DNA of 64,000 bases from Neocallimastix lanati (nom. inval.) (Eukaryota > Neocallimastigomycota > Neocallimastigomycetes > Neocallimastigales > Neocallimastigaceae). The notes below the pieces were generated by a model. It was not told the DNA's origin. It worked only from the letters and a program-made list of their open reading frames with translations, and did no database searches. Location: contig JACVTC010000127.1 of the NCBI GenBank assembly GCA_016946835.1, positions 174,001-238,000 on the forward strand, read 5' to 3'. The position numbers and the translations under genes were made by a program. Positions 16,961 to 26,892 of the stretch are shown in pieces. Position 1 is the stretch's first letter, and each line of letters starts with the position of its first letter.

Positions 16961-17929
16961 TTTTATACTGATTTAAGATAACTTATAGAGAATAATAATA
17001 AAAAAAAAAAAAAAGAATGGGTAAGCTGATACCCTCTCAAGAGTGGAAACTGAAACTGAGAAAGACAAAACGGTAAGAACTTTAATAAGGGCATCCCTCC
17101 TAAGAACCTGACAAGATGGTAGTATTTCGAACTAAGTAGTTGACAGAGAAATCAGCTACTTAGCTCGAGTTACCAACCTCATAGATGATACCAAGTAGGT
17201 CTACCCGACAAAATAGGTGTAATGAATCCGTCAATAAAAAACAGATTATAACAATAAAAAAACACTACAATTTAAACAAATAAAATTAAAGTAATTTCTT
17301 TTATTAATAAATTTTTTTATTAATTATAAACTTCTTTTATGTTATTAACTGTAAAATAGTTAATAACTAATACATCGATTTAATTAAGAAAAATTACAAG
17401 TATTTATATTTTTTCTTATTACAATATTAATATATGATGTTATTTAATAATATATATAAAACTATTTATTTATAAACAAAAGATTTTTTAATTAATAATT
17501 TTTATTATTTATTAATTTACTAAAACTAAAATTAATTTTTTAAACTCTTTATTTTATTTATTATTTTAATACTTATAATAATTTTAATTATATATTTAAT
17601 ATTGAAAAACTATTTTTATAAATATTAACTATTTAAGATTATTCCTAAATTAATATTTAACTATTTAAAACTAAACTAAATTAACTAAACTAATTAAAAA
17701 ATATTTTCAATTTAAAAAAATAATTAAATTTTATTTCAATAAATTTTATATTAAAAAAATAATTCATATACATTAAATAATTTAATTGTACGAAAAATTA
17801 TGCTATTTAATGTATTAAAGATTTATTAAATCTTTACAATAGGATACAAGATAGGATACATGATAGGATGGCTCAGAAGATCTTCTAAGACCTAAATGAT
17901 TGTAGCATAAATAAATACAGTTAAAGACA
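16961..17929. other. Unassigned remnant plus AT-rich insert inside the gypsy fossil
   Basis: 16,961-17,240 is of mixed composition and may be further decayed pol sequence, but I recognise no block. 17,240-17,820 is almost pure A/T and separates the RT half from the integrase half, so it looks like expanded or inserted low-complexity DNA. Confidence 0.4.
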
Positions 17930-18640
17930 TTGGCTATAGAGGTAGATGGCCTTCTAGTTAGAAAAAAAGAAAAAAAAATCCTGAACAGATTGTATGTGCC
18001 TACGTTATTTAGAAAGAGACGAATGATAATTCAGCTTAATCATGACTCCGAATATTTAGGTATTGATAAGTAAACTGGACTTCATTACCCCCAAGTTATT
18101 TCTACTGGCCAAAAAAAAAAAAAAAAAAAAAATGGGAAAAGATATATATATTAAGGTACATTAAAGTCTGTAATTTTTCTGCTTCCCAGTAAGATGATCG
18201 ATACAAAAGAGTACGATTCTGCGGTCAGTATTCCTAATTGTTGAGCTACTCTATCAAAGGGTACAACTTGGAATTTTATCACTGATTTACCTATGAAGTT
18301 TAATAAAATTAGGACGGAAAAAAGGTTTTTTTTTTTTTTTTGCAAAAAAAAACCACACAGGACAAGTGGTATCTTGGGTAGGCTGTCAGATGAATTAAAC
18401 TAAAATAATCACACTTATTTGGGTTTAAGCATGTTCCTTTCCACCATCCAAAAACAGTAAATATCTAATTATTAAAAGACAGTATCTAGATGGCATGTAT
18501 TTCACGAAAGGAGATCACACCGTATCGAGGAATACTGTTTCACTTTCATTAATCAAGTATGGGAAAGAATTGTCGGAATTCTTTGAGACAGAAGTTCACC
18601 CACCTCGCTACTACAAGCCACCATCAGATCATAGGTAAAG
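17930..18640 (+). pseudogene. Fossil Ty3/gypsy integrase
   Basis: Plus-strand frames give VPTLFRKRRMIIQ and NHDSEYLGIDK (the region of the HHCC zinc-binding module), RYIKVCNF, TWNFITDLPMKFN (the first core-domain block, where family members have W-D-F-I-T-D-L-P), and then a SDRG-like region followed by SLIKYGKEL and a degraded AYHPPSDH-like block (family: AYHPQTDG). The order matches gypsy integrase downstream of the RT fossil at 15.7-17.0 kb, so both probably come from one element of about 3 kb of pol. Stops, shifts and homopolymers at about 18,110-18,131 and 18,327-18,341 interrupt it. Confidence 0.8.
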
Positions 18641-18641
18641 T

Positions 18642-18680
<39 letters not shown>

Positions 18681-18697
18681 AAAAAAGAAAGAAAGAA
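18640..18697. repeat. (GAAA)n microsatellite
   Basis: About 14 GAAA units with one interruption, directly downstream of the integrase fossil. Confidence 0.95.
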
Positions 18698-18715
18698 AAC
18701 CTATAGGGTGGAAAT

Positions 18716-18922
18716 TTACTTGAGGTGTTTTTGTAGGAACCTACAATGATGAGAGATGAATGGATTACCTGTTTCTAATAGAATTCTGTTTTTAATAATT
18801 CTATCCGCGCATTGATACAACGGTCCCCATTTCTCACGCGGTGTATCGAATAGTAAAACTTGTAAAAGGAAATCTTGGTATAGAGCTATAGCCATGAATC
18901 GAACTACTCGAGTTCTATTCAC
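18716..18922 (-). other. Unassigned 68-codon frame, possible element remnant
   Basis: The frame (IALYQDFLLQVLLF, GPLYQCADRIIKNRI) has normal-looking composition compared with the A/T noise around it. The LYQDFLLQVLL part is reminiscent of the stretch after the RT domain in LINEs, but I cannot align it to the intact copy with confidence. It is probably decayed coding sequence. Confidence 0.3.
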
Positions 18923-19339
18923 ACTTAAACCTACTTTTTAAATATTTTATTTTCATTGTTCTAGTTAATTCTTTCTGCATTTTCTTTAAGAATTTCATAG
19001 AAATTCTTAATAATCAAATTGAATTTTTTATTTTATTTTATCCTTTCTTCCATTAGTTTCTAATTTAACCGAGAAAATCAGTTTTAAACGATTTTTCTAA
19101 GATTCTAAAATTTTTTGAAAATCATTCAAACTGTTTTTTCCGTAAAAAGTATAAATATGAGTAAAATTTTCACAAACGAAATATTTTTTAAATTCGTGCC
19201 TTTATTAATTAATCAGTTAATAGTAAGTAATTTAATATATTACAAAATTAATTAATTAATTAATAAATAATTAATTACTTTAATAAATTTTATTTTAATA
19301 AATTAATAAAACAAATTTTTATAAAACGTTTTTAGCTTA

Positions 19340-19900
19340 TTATTAATTCTCAGTGTTGCCTATTTTTTTACTCATAAGTGGACCACCACTTTACACGCGG
19401 TATAACTACCACGTGAATAAATTCCCTTAGGACGGCAAACTCGGTACATTCTTTAAGGGAAACAAAAGATTATCAGAAGTTTTGCCCTTAATCTAAGAAA
19501 CCTAAGAAACTTAAAACATATCCAAGAGATTTCATAATGCAAGATACTTAGACATCATGGATAAGAATTGAACGGTTAACTACCCCAAGATACAAACTAT
19601 TGGGTAAGGTATAGCTAAAAAAAAACAAAATTTAGTATCTTATAAGAATTGCAAGCAAGATGATGATATCATTGACGGTATTCCCCATTATGTAGATTTT
19701 CTCAAAGACTACTAAGATTTTAGATATATAACCAATTTTGTTGTTAACATCGTCAACCATTAGTAGCTTGCTCCTTGAAAGAGACCTTGTATTAGATACG
19801 TTGTAGAAATAAATGCTATCGTTCGGCCCCCTTAACAGTTACGTAAAAGTCGTAATACAGTTTAGTATTTACTTGGTCATGAACATAAAATCATGACTAA
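19340..19900. other. GC-richer decayed sequence, no family recognised
   Basis: Composition is like that of the gypsy/PI-PLC graveyard and unlike true intergenic DNA. Short frames exist (for example DDDIIDGIPHYVDFLKDY) but stops interrupt all of them. Possibly more retroelement debris. Confidence 0.35.
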
Positions 19901-20091
19901 ATTTCATACAATAATTGTACATTAAATTCTACTAATATTTTATTATTTACTAATTTTTACATTTAGATATTTTTATTTTTTGATATAATTACTTGAAATA
20001 CTAAAAAATTCAAAAATATCTATTTCCAGAAGTAATTTTTAATTTCAATTATAATGGATCTGAAAATTTATTTATATATATAATATTTTAT

Positions 20092-20251
20092 TTTTACTTT
20101 ATTTTTATTTTATTTTTATTTTATTTTTATTTTATTTTTACTTTATTTTTATTTTATTTTTACTTTATTTTTATTTTATTTTTACTTTATTTTTATTTTA
20201 TTTTTATTTTATTTTTATTTTATTTTTATTTTATTTTTATTTTATTTTTAC
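20092..20251. repeat. 11-bp minisatellite, TTTTTATTTTA type
   Basis: About 14 copies of an 11-bp T-rich unit with occasional C substitutions (TTACTTTATTT variants). TTTA arrays follow at 20,306-20,334 and 20,409-20,456. Confidence 0.9.
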
Positions 20252-20411
20252 TAGTAATACTAAATAATTATATAAAATTTTACTCTTAGTTGTTTTATTA
20301 TTAAATTTTTATTTATTTATTTATTTATTTATTTTTATTTATTATATATATAATATATTGATAAAGTATGTTCAGTTTAGGTTCAGTATCTTTTATTGAG
20401 AGAAGTTATAT

Positions 20412-20454
<43 letters not shown>

Positions 20455-20849
20455 TTTTATTATTTCGTTTATTAAAAATTTATATATTTATTAATATATA
20501 TATTTTATACATTTATTTATTGATTTTATTTTATATAGATTTTATAAATTCATATTTAATATTATTAGACTAATTTTATTAATAAAAATATATTTTAAAA
20601 ATGGCAATTTTACTATTATAATTTTAATTGCATTAAATTGCAAATAATAAATATAAAGAAAAAGTATTCTTTATATATTTTTCTTTAATTATAAACTATT
20701 TTAAAATAATAAAAATTAATTATTTAATTAAATATTATAAAAAATAAAATATTTAAAATAACAATAAAAATTAATTATTTAATTAAATATTATAAAAAAT
20801 AAAATATTTATAATAATTATAACATATAAAAATATAATAAAAATATAAT

Positions 20850-21047
20850 TGTTAAGAGTCAATAGTTTGGGTTTTATAATTATGTCAATTTTATTAATAT
20901 ATTTTATGATAAAGAGCTGCAAATATTTAAATTTAATAAATTTACATGCTTTTATATTAATACATTGTGGCTCATACATTACATATATAACAAATACATT
21001 TCAATACATTTAACGTATATTTCATATTTATTTCACATATTCTAACA
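20850..21047 (-). repeat. LTR of the TRIM-like element (3' LTR)
   Basis: 198-bp direct repeat, TGTTA...TAACA, flanked on its outer side by ATAAT. Confidence 0.88.
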
Positions 21048-21972
21048 ATCCCACCTCAAACCAAATTATTTTAAAAGAATAAATTTGGTTTGAAAGTGAA
21101 TATGTGTACTATATTATTTCTATATCTATACCAATATTAATATGCTATAATTTAATTTTCATTAATTGTAATTTTATATACTTATCTATATATTAGCTTA
21201 TTTTATTTTAACAACTATATTATTACCCTATATTTATATGACATTTTTGTGGTTAAATGTCTTAAAACCTTTATATTTTTATTATGGGTAAAATTATTAA
21301 TTATTATATTCAAGTTATATTTTTCGGATTGGTTACTCTTATTTGTACCATCCTATTATTATATTTTGGCAACCTCATTGAGACTTACGCCTAATTGACA
21401 ACACATGGTTTACCTCTTTGGTTTTACGTACTCTTGACAACTCATGGTTTAACTCTCTGGTTTTTACGTCTATATTTAAATTTTGGCAACTCTTATGGTT
21501 AACCGCTATGGTTTCACGTCATTTTATTTAATTATTAATTTGATTAGTTGTGAATAAATAGCCTTTAATATTCAAAAGTTTTTTTTTTTTTTTTTTTACC
21601 AATTAAAGATTTAATATATATTCTTTATTAATCTTCATTAAGAGTCTCAAAAGATATTCTGCATATTAATTGTCACGTCTCTCATTTATATTATACGTGT
21701 CTTATCTTCTAATTTATTATTTTATTTAGCATATTATTTATTTCAGGGGAATTTTCTTTCATAAAATACTTAATTTTTACGCGTTTTCATATTCTTGAAA
21801 TTTTAAGATCATTTTTCTTCAAAGTAGATCAATGTCATTATGTCACTAAAGTTGACATAATGAAAACTTTTATCATAAATTCTGGATCCTAGGTATTTTC
21901 TTCTAGTTGACATTTTTCTAGTCCGGCTAAGGATATAAATATTCCTTTAAAGAGTCGATGAGACTCTTAATC

Positions 21973-22161
21973 TGTTAAGAGTCAATAGTTTGGGTTTTAT
22001 AATTATGTCAACTTTATTAATATATTTTATGATAAAGAGCTGCAAATATTTAATAAATTTACATGCTACATTAATACATTGTGGCTCATACATTAATTAT
22101 ATAACAAATACATTTCAATACATTTAACGTATATTTCATATTTATATCACATATTCTAACA
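21973..22161 (-). repeat. LTR of the TRIM-like element (5' LTR)
   Basis: 189-bp direct repeat nearly identical to 20,850-21,047, lacking about 9 bp of it, followed by the ATAAT target duplication. Confidence 0.88.
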
Positions 22162-22264
22162 ATAATATAAAATAATATAAATATAATAAGCATATAATAA
22201 AATAAAATAATTAAAATAAAATAAAATAAAACTTAATTTATAAATTATTATCATATTTACATAA

Positions 22265-24449
22265 CATAAAAGGGAGTGTTGCGTTTCGACATAATTTATG
22301 TTTGATCATTTATTCATGTATTACAATGTGGCTTGTAAATATAAATAAATATAATAGGGTTAAATATTTTAAAATAAAAAAAATAAATAATAGAGTAAAA
22401 TAAAAAAAAAAAAAATAAAAATAAATAATAAAATAAAATAAAAAATAAAAATAAATAAATAATAAGTAAAATATTGATATTTATTTAATTATACTCCTAT
22501 TCAACTATTTATTTTATTTAATTTTTAATGGTTTTTTGATGATATAATTATGTTTTTTTTTTTTTTTTTTTATTTGTTGTTAACCCTCATAGTGTACAAA
22601 ATATAAAAAAAAATAAATAATAAAATAAAATAAAAAATAAAAAAAAAGAATAAAGTAAAATATAAAATAAAAAAAATAGATTAAAACAAAAAAAATTAAA
22701 AAATAAAAATAAAACTTTTAATTTAAAATATTTATAATAAATGAATGATCGATTAGAAATAAGTGAAACTGGTAAAGAAAAAAACCAAATCATTGTAAAC
22801 AGAAAATATAAATTTAATTTATGGTATATAACAATACAAAAGTATTCAAATGTACTGAATATAAAACATTAAAAAAATGTAAATCTTACATTATTCTAAA
22901 TGATAGTAATAAAGTAATAAAATATGAAAACAAACATACTCATCCAGGAAAAGAATATGATGCATCTGTATCAATAGTAAAACATAAAATGAAAAATGAA
23001 ATTAAAAAAACCTCAATCCCATTTGATATAAATACAAAACATATATATAATGAAATATCTGAAGAAATTGGATTGATATGACCTGAATATAATTCAATTA
23101 AATCCCAAATATCAATATATATAAAAAAACAACTACCTCCTGATATATCAAAATTTAATGAAATTCCACAAGAATATATACTCCAGAAATAAATAGTTTT
23201 TACACTACATCACTATCTATATTAAATAATAAAGAACAAGCAACCTATGAATTGTTATTTGAAGAATTAAAAAAGAATGCAAGTAAATATAATAATAATA
23301 TTATAGTTACACCAAAAATTTTGCATTGTGATTTTGAAAAAGGTATATCCATTGCTGCCATTAAAATATTTCCTAATATTACTATTAAATATTGTGTATG
23401 GCATTATAAAAGATCGTTAGAAGTTCAAAAAAACAAATTATGTTATAATGAAGTTGAAAGTAATCATAAAATTTATTTGTTTTATAAAGCTATTACAAAT
23501 TTTCCTTTTATAAATCCTGAATATATATTTGATATTTATAATTATATTAAAATTATATGTCAAATATATAATTATTACAATTTTTTAAATTTTTTGGAAT
23601 ATTTTAATAAGACTTATTTATATAAATATGATATTCAATATTGGAATTATTATAACGATATAAACCACATAACAAATAATGCTTCAGAATCTTTTAACAA
23701 TTACTTAAAAATATTGATTTACAAAAAACCTTCTTTTTATGAATTGATTTATCATTTAAAAAGAGAAGAATTTTTATCTTACAATAATTACAAAAGGAAA
23801 ATTGAAGGAGTTTGGAAAAAAAAAAAAAAAAAAGAATATTAACAAAAACTGATGAAATCAATGATTTAATTAAAAAATACAAAAAAAAGGAATCCGAATT
23901 AATTGATAAAAAATGTGATAAAAATGTTATCATTGATTTATGGTGTAAATGTTTATTAGAATTAAACAAGCTCTAAATTTATAAATAATAATTAACTAGA
24001 ATATATATAGTATAAATTATATTAATATCAATATCATATTTTATTAATGTTAATATCAATATTTAAATTTTATTAATAATAAATATTTAATATTAAACTA
24101 AATTTTATTTAATTATTTAATTTATTTAATAATAAAATATAAAATTTTATTTATTTTATTTAAATAAAATAAAAAGGTTTTATTATTAAATATTTAATAA
24201 TAAAATATAATAATAAAATGAAAATTAATTAAATAATTGAAAATAAATAAAAATAAAATAAAATTCTTAACAGAAAACTTATTTATTCTTTTATTTATTA
24301 TTTTTTTAGTTTTTATTTTATTTTTTAAATGCTAAAATACAATAAATAAAAATATATGTTGAAAGTTGTGGCGTATTACATAATTTATACGAGAATATTT
24401 ATGCTGATTATACATAAATTATGTCGAAATGCACCACATTCTTAGGATA
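22265..24449 (+). mobile_element. Decayed MULE-type DNA transposon with terminal inverted repeats
   Basis: Terminal inverted repeats pair 22,275-22,307 (core TTTCGACATAATTTATGT) with 24,406-24,440 (reverse complement of the same core). TTACATAA flanks both sides (22,257-22,264 and 24,450-24,457), a plausible 8-bp target duplication in the size range known for Mutator-like elements. Between them lies the broken transposase gene at 22,821-23,976. The exact outer ends are uncertain by a few bases. Confidence 0.75.
22821..23976 (+). pseudogene. MULE transposase pseudogene
   Basis: The first segment (22,821-23,081) resembles an N-terminal WRKY/FLYWCH-like DNA-binding region (FKCTEYKTLKKCKSYI, then NKHTHPG). 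The second (23,252-23,842) has the MULE core ILHCDFEKGISIAAIKIF, CVWHYKRSL and NNASESFNNYLK. The third, in another frame, ends at 23,976 (DLWCKCLLELNKL). Visible lesions are a TGA at 23,079-23,081, a 2-nt AT insertion near 23,176, and a frame slip in the A-run at about 23,817-23,833. The block that normally carries the first catalytic Asp (D-G-T-F region) is missing between the first two segments, so an internal deletion is also inferred. No active enzyme can be made. Confidence 0.78.
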
Positions 24450-24457
24450 TTACATAA

Positions 24458-25406
24458 ATTTATTTATATCACGTTATTTTTATAACATTTTATAAATCAT
24501 ATGATAATTAATCAAGTAATAATTTAATGCTTATTAATTTATTTTTATGTGTTATTAATAAAATAATTTATTAATAATTAAGGTTGTATTTTCATTTCAT
24601 ATATATATATATATATTATTTTATATCTATATAAAAAAAATAATTTAAATTTTATAATTAAATATATTGTCATTAAAAAAATATAATATTTTAAATTTTA
24701 TAATTAGATATATTGTTATTAAATAATTAATATTTAATAAAATTTTAAATATTTTGTGTAACATTGAATGACAACAATTTCAAACTTTATTTATTATTAA
24801 AATGTCAATATCATAAAAAAAAATTCATTAAAATCTAATTTAAAAATAATTATTTTTGGGTTATACGGTATAAATTTTTTTTATCACTTCATTAATTTAT
24901 TTTTAATTAAAAAATTAAACCTATTATTATGACAAAACTATTTATTTTATCCGTGATTATTTTTTTTAATATTATGCATGTAATATTTTAATATAATAAT
25001 TAATATATCAAAAAATATTAAAAAATATTAAAAAATATTAAAAAATATTAAAAAATATTAAAAAATATTGAAAAATTATTTATTGTAATTAATGAAATTA
25101 ATATTTATTAATTTTTTTTAAATAAATAATATTAATTCTAATATTATTTACATTTCATTACTATTAAAAAAAAAAAGATATAAATATCATGAAAAATCTA
25201 TTTCTTTTTTTAAATTTTCATTAGGAATAAAAATATTTTATTTTCTAAATTATAATAAATATTTTTATATTTCTTTGTTGTAAATTTTTTTTCAAATATT
25301 AATATAGAATTTTTATAATAAATATATTTTGAAAATATATTAATTATAATATATAGAAATTATATTTCTTTTTTTAAAAGAAAAACTTATTAAAATAGAA
25401 TCGAAA
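24458..25406. other. AT-rich upstream region of the xylanase
   Basis: No gene. It contains (AT)n near 24,600 and a short minisatellite at about 25,012-25,072. The promoter of the GH11 gene must lie in its last few hundred bases; no discrete motif stands out. Confidence 0.5.
25012..25072. repeat. 10-bp minisatellite (AAAAAATATT)n
   Basis: Six nearly perfect units upstream of the xylanase. Confidence 0.9.
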
Positions 25407-26402
25407 ATGGTCGGATTCCGTAAATTAATGACTGGTGCCATTGCCGCCGCTTTATTACTTTCTGGTCAAAGTAATGCTCAAAATGCTTGTCAACAAACTC
25501 AACAATTAAGTGGTGGAAGAACTATTAGCAACAAAAATGAAGTTGGTAATGCTAATGGAAACTACAAATACGAAATCTGGAGAGATGGTAATGGTGGTTC
25601 TTTAACTCTTTATCCAAAGGATGCAGCTTTCAAGGCTTCTTGGAACAACTCTGGTGATTTCCTTGGTCGTGTTGGTTTAACATTCAATAAGCCAGCAGCT
25701 ACTAACCTTGGAGGAGATCTTGTTGCTAACTACGCCTATAAGAAGAGTGGTAGTGATGGAGGTACATACTCTTACATCGGTATTTACGGTTGGATGGACA
25801 ATCCACAAATTGAATACTATGTTGTTGATGATTGGATGCATAATAGAGGAGCTCCAGGAGGTTCCTACATGGGATCTCAAAAGGGTACTATTACCGTTGA
25901 TGGAGGTACATACAAGGTCTGGTCTGGACAACGTACTGGTGCTTCTAAATGGGGTACTTCTACTTTCACCCAAATTTTCAGTATTCGTACTAGTCCACGT
26001 CAATGTGGTTCTATTAATGTTTCTGAACACTTCAGACAATGGCAAAAATTAGGACTTCGTTTAGGTGGTCTTATGGAAGCTCAACTTTTAGCTGAATCTG
26101 GAGGTGGTTCTGGTTTTGTTGATTTCACTTATGCTACTATTCAAGTTGGAGGAAAAAGTAATGCTAGTGCCCCAAGTAACAACAACAACAATAACAACAA
26201 TAACAACAATAACAATAATAACAATTGGAACAACTGGAACAACAACAACAATAACAACAATAACAACAACAAAAACAACGGTGGTGGTGGTAATTGTGCC
26301 GCTATTTGGGGACAATGTGGAGGTAGTGGATACAATGGACCAAAATGTTGTTCACAAGGTACTTGTAAACAAATTAATCAATGGTATTCTCAATGTCAAT
26401 AA
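25407..26402 (+). CDS. Secreted GH11 endo-1,4-beta-xylanase with C-terminal CBM1
   Basis: 331 aa, intronless. The signal peptide is about residues 1-24 ([14 protein letters not shown]). The GH11 domain, about 25-248, carries the nucleophile Glu136 in [11 protein letters not shown] and a candidate acid/base Glu230 in [16 protein letters not shown] and GTYKVW are also GH11-like. An Asn-rich linker (about 257-290), encoded by AAC/AAT repeats, leads to a family 1 cellulose-binding module at about 292-331 ([25 protein letters not shown]). The enzyme should hydrolyse xylan backbones extracellularly while tethered to cellulose. There is no dockerin, so it is a free enzyme, unlike the GH95 protein. 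The start codon has A at -3 and G at +4. Its 3' end and downstream DNA are duplicated in inverted orientation at the window's right edge. Confidence 0.95.
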   Translation: MVGFRKLMTGAIAAALLLSGQSNAQNACQQTQQLSGGRTISNKNEVGNANGNYKYEIWRDGNGGSLTLYPKDAAFKASWNNSGDFLGRVGLTFNKPAATNLGGDLVANYAYKKSGSDGGTYSYIGIYGWMDNPQIEYYVVDDWMHNRGAPGGSYMGSQKGTITVDGGTYKVWSGQRTGASKWGTSTFTQIFSIRTSPRQCGSINVSEHFRQWQKLGLRLGGLMEAQLLAESGGGSGFVDFTYATIQVGGKSNASAPSNNNNNNNNNNNNNNNNWNNWNNNNNNNNNNNKNNGGGGNCAAIWGQCGGSGYNGPKCCSQGTCKQINQWYSQCQ

Positions 26403-26439
26403 GAAGTTTTCAGAAAAGAAATTTACAAATATAAATAGT

Positions 26440-26585
26440 TATATTAAATAAAATTGTATTATTAAATAAAATTGTATTATTAAATAAAATTGTATTATTA
26501 AATAAAATTGTATTATTAAATAAAATTGTATTATTAAATGAAATTGTATTATTAAATATAATTATATTATTAAATAAAATTATAT
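26440..26585. repeat. 18-bp tandem repeat in the xylanase 3' flank
   Basis: About eight copies of TATTATTAAATAAAATTG, the last ones diverged. The inverted copy at 63,825-63,925 has about five, so the array changed length after duplication. Confidence 0.92.
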
Positions 26586-26877
26586 TTATTTTATCAATAA
26601 AGATATAATAAAAAATATATAATTTTTTTAATATTATAGTTCTTTTGTAATGAAATTCTTTTTTATCGAATATGTTAATAAAAATTAAAAAATTTATCAT
26701 GTATCGATAAGGAATTATAGATAACGTTTTATCAATAAATAATAAATAATAAATATTATATATTTATACTTAAAAAAAAGTTGTTGAACATATTGAAAAT
26801 AATTGATTCCTTTTATTTTTATTTCATATTTTTTATTTTTTAAATTATTTTTTTAAAATTATTTTATTTTATTTATT

Positions 26878-26892
26878 TTTAAGTAAGTTGTT
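26878..26892. repeat. Left target-site duplication of the LINE
   Basis: TTTAAGTAAGTTGTT, identical to the right copy. Confidence 0.92.

Larger units (their letters stand above)
20850..22161 (-). mobile_element. Compact non-autonomous LTR element (TRIM-like), 1312 bp
   Basis: Two direct repeats, 20,850-21,047 (198 bp) and 21,973-22,161 (189 bp), both begin TGTTA and end TAACA and differ by a few substitutions and short indels. The element is flanked by a 5-bp target duplication ATAAT (20,845-20,849 and 22,162-22,166). Read on the minus strand, the internal 925 bp starts with ATTAAGAGTCTCATC, a candidate primer-binding region also found after the LTR at 51.6 kb. It ends with the purine tract GAGGTGGGAT directly before the 3' LTR. 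No pol gene fits inside, so the element must borrow enzymes from a larger relative. LTR and PPT polarity give the minus orientation. Confidence 0.88.

Noticed and set aside
25677-26045. Antisense 122-codon frame across the xylanase
   Set aside because: Overlaps the strongly supported GH11 coding frame; a shadow caused by its balanced codon use.
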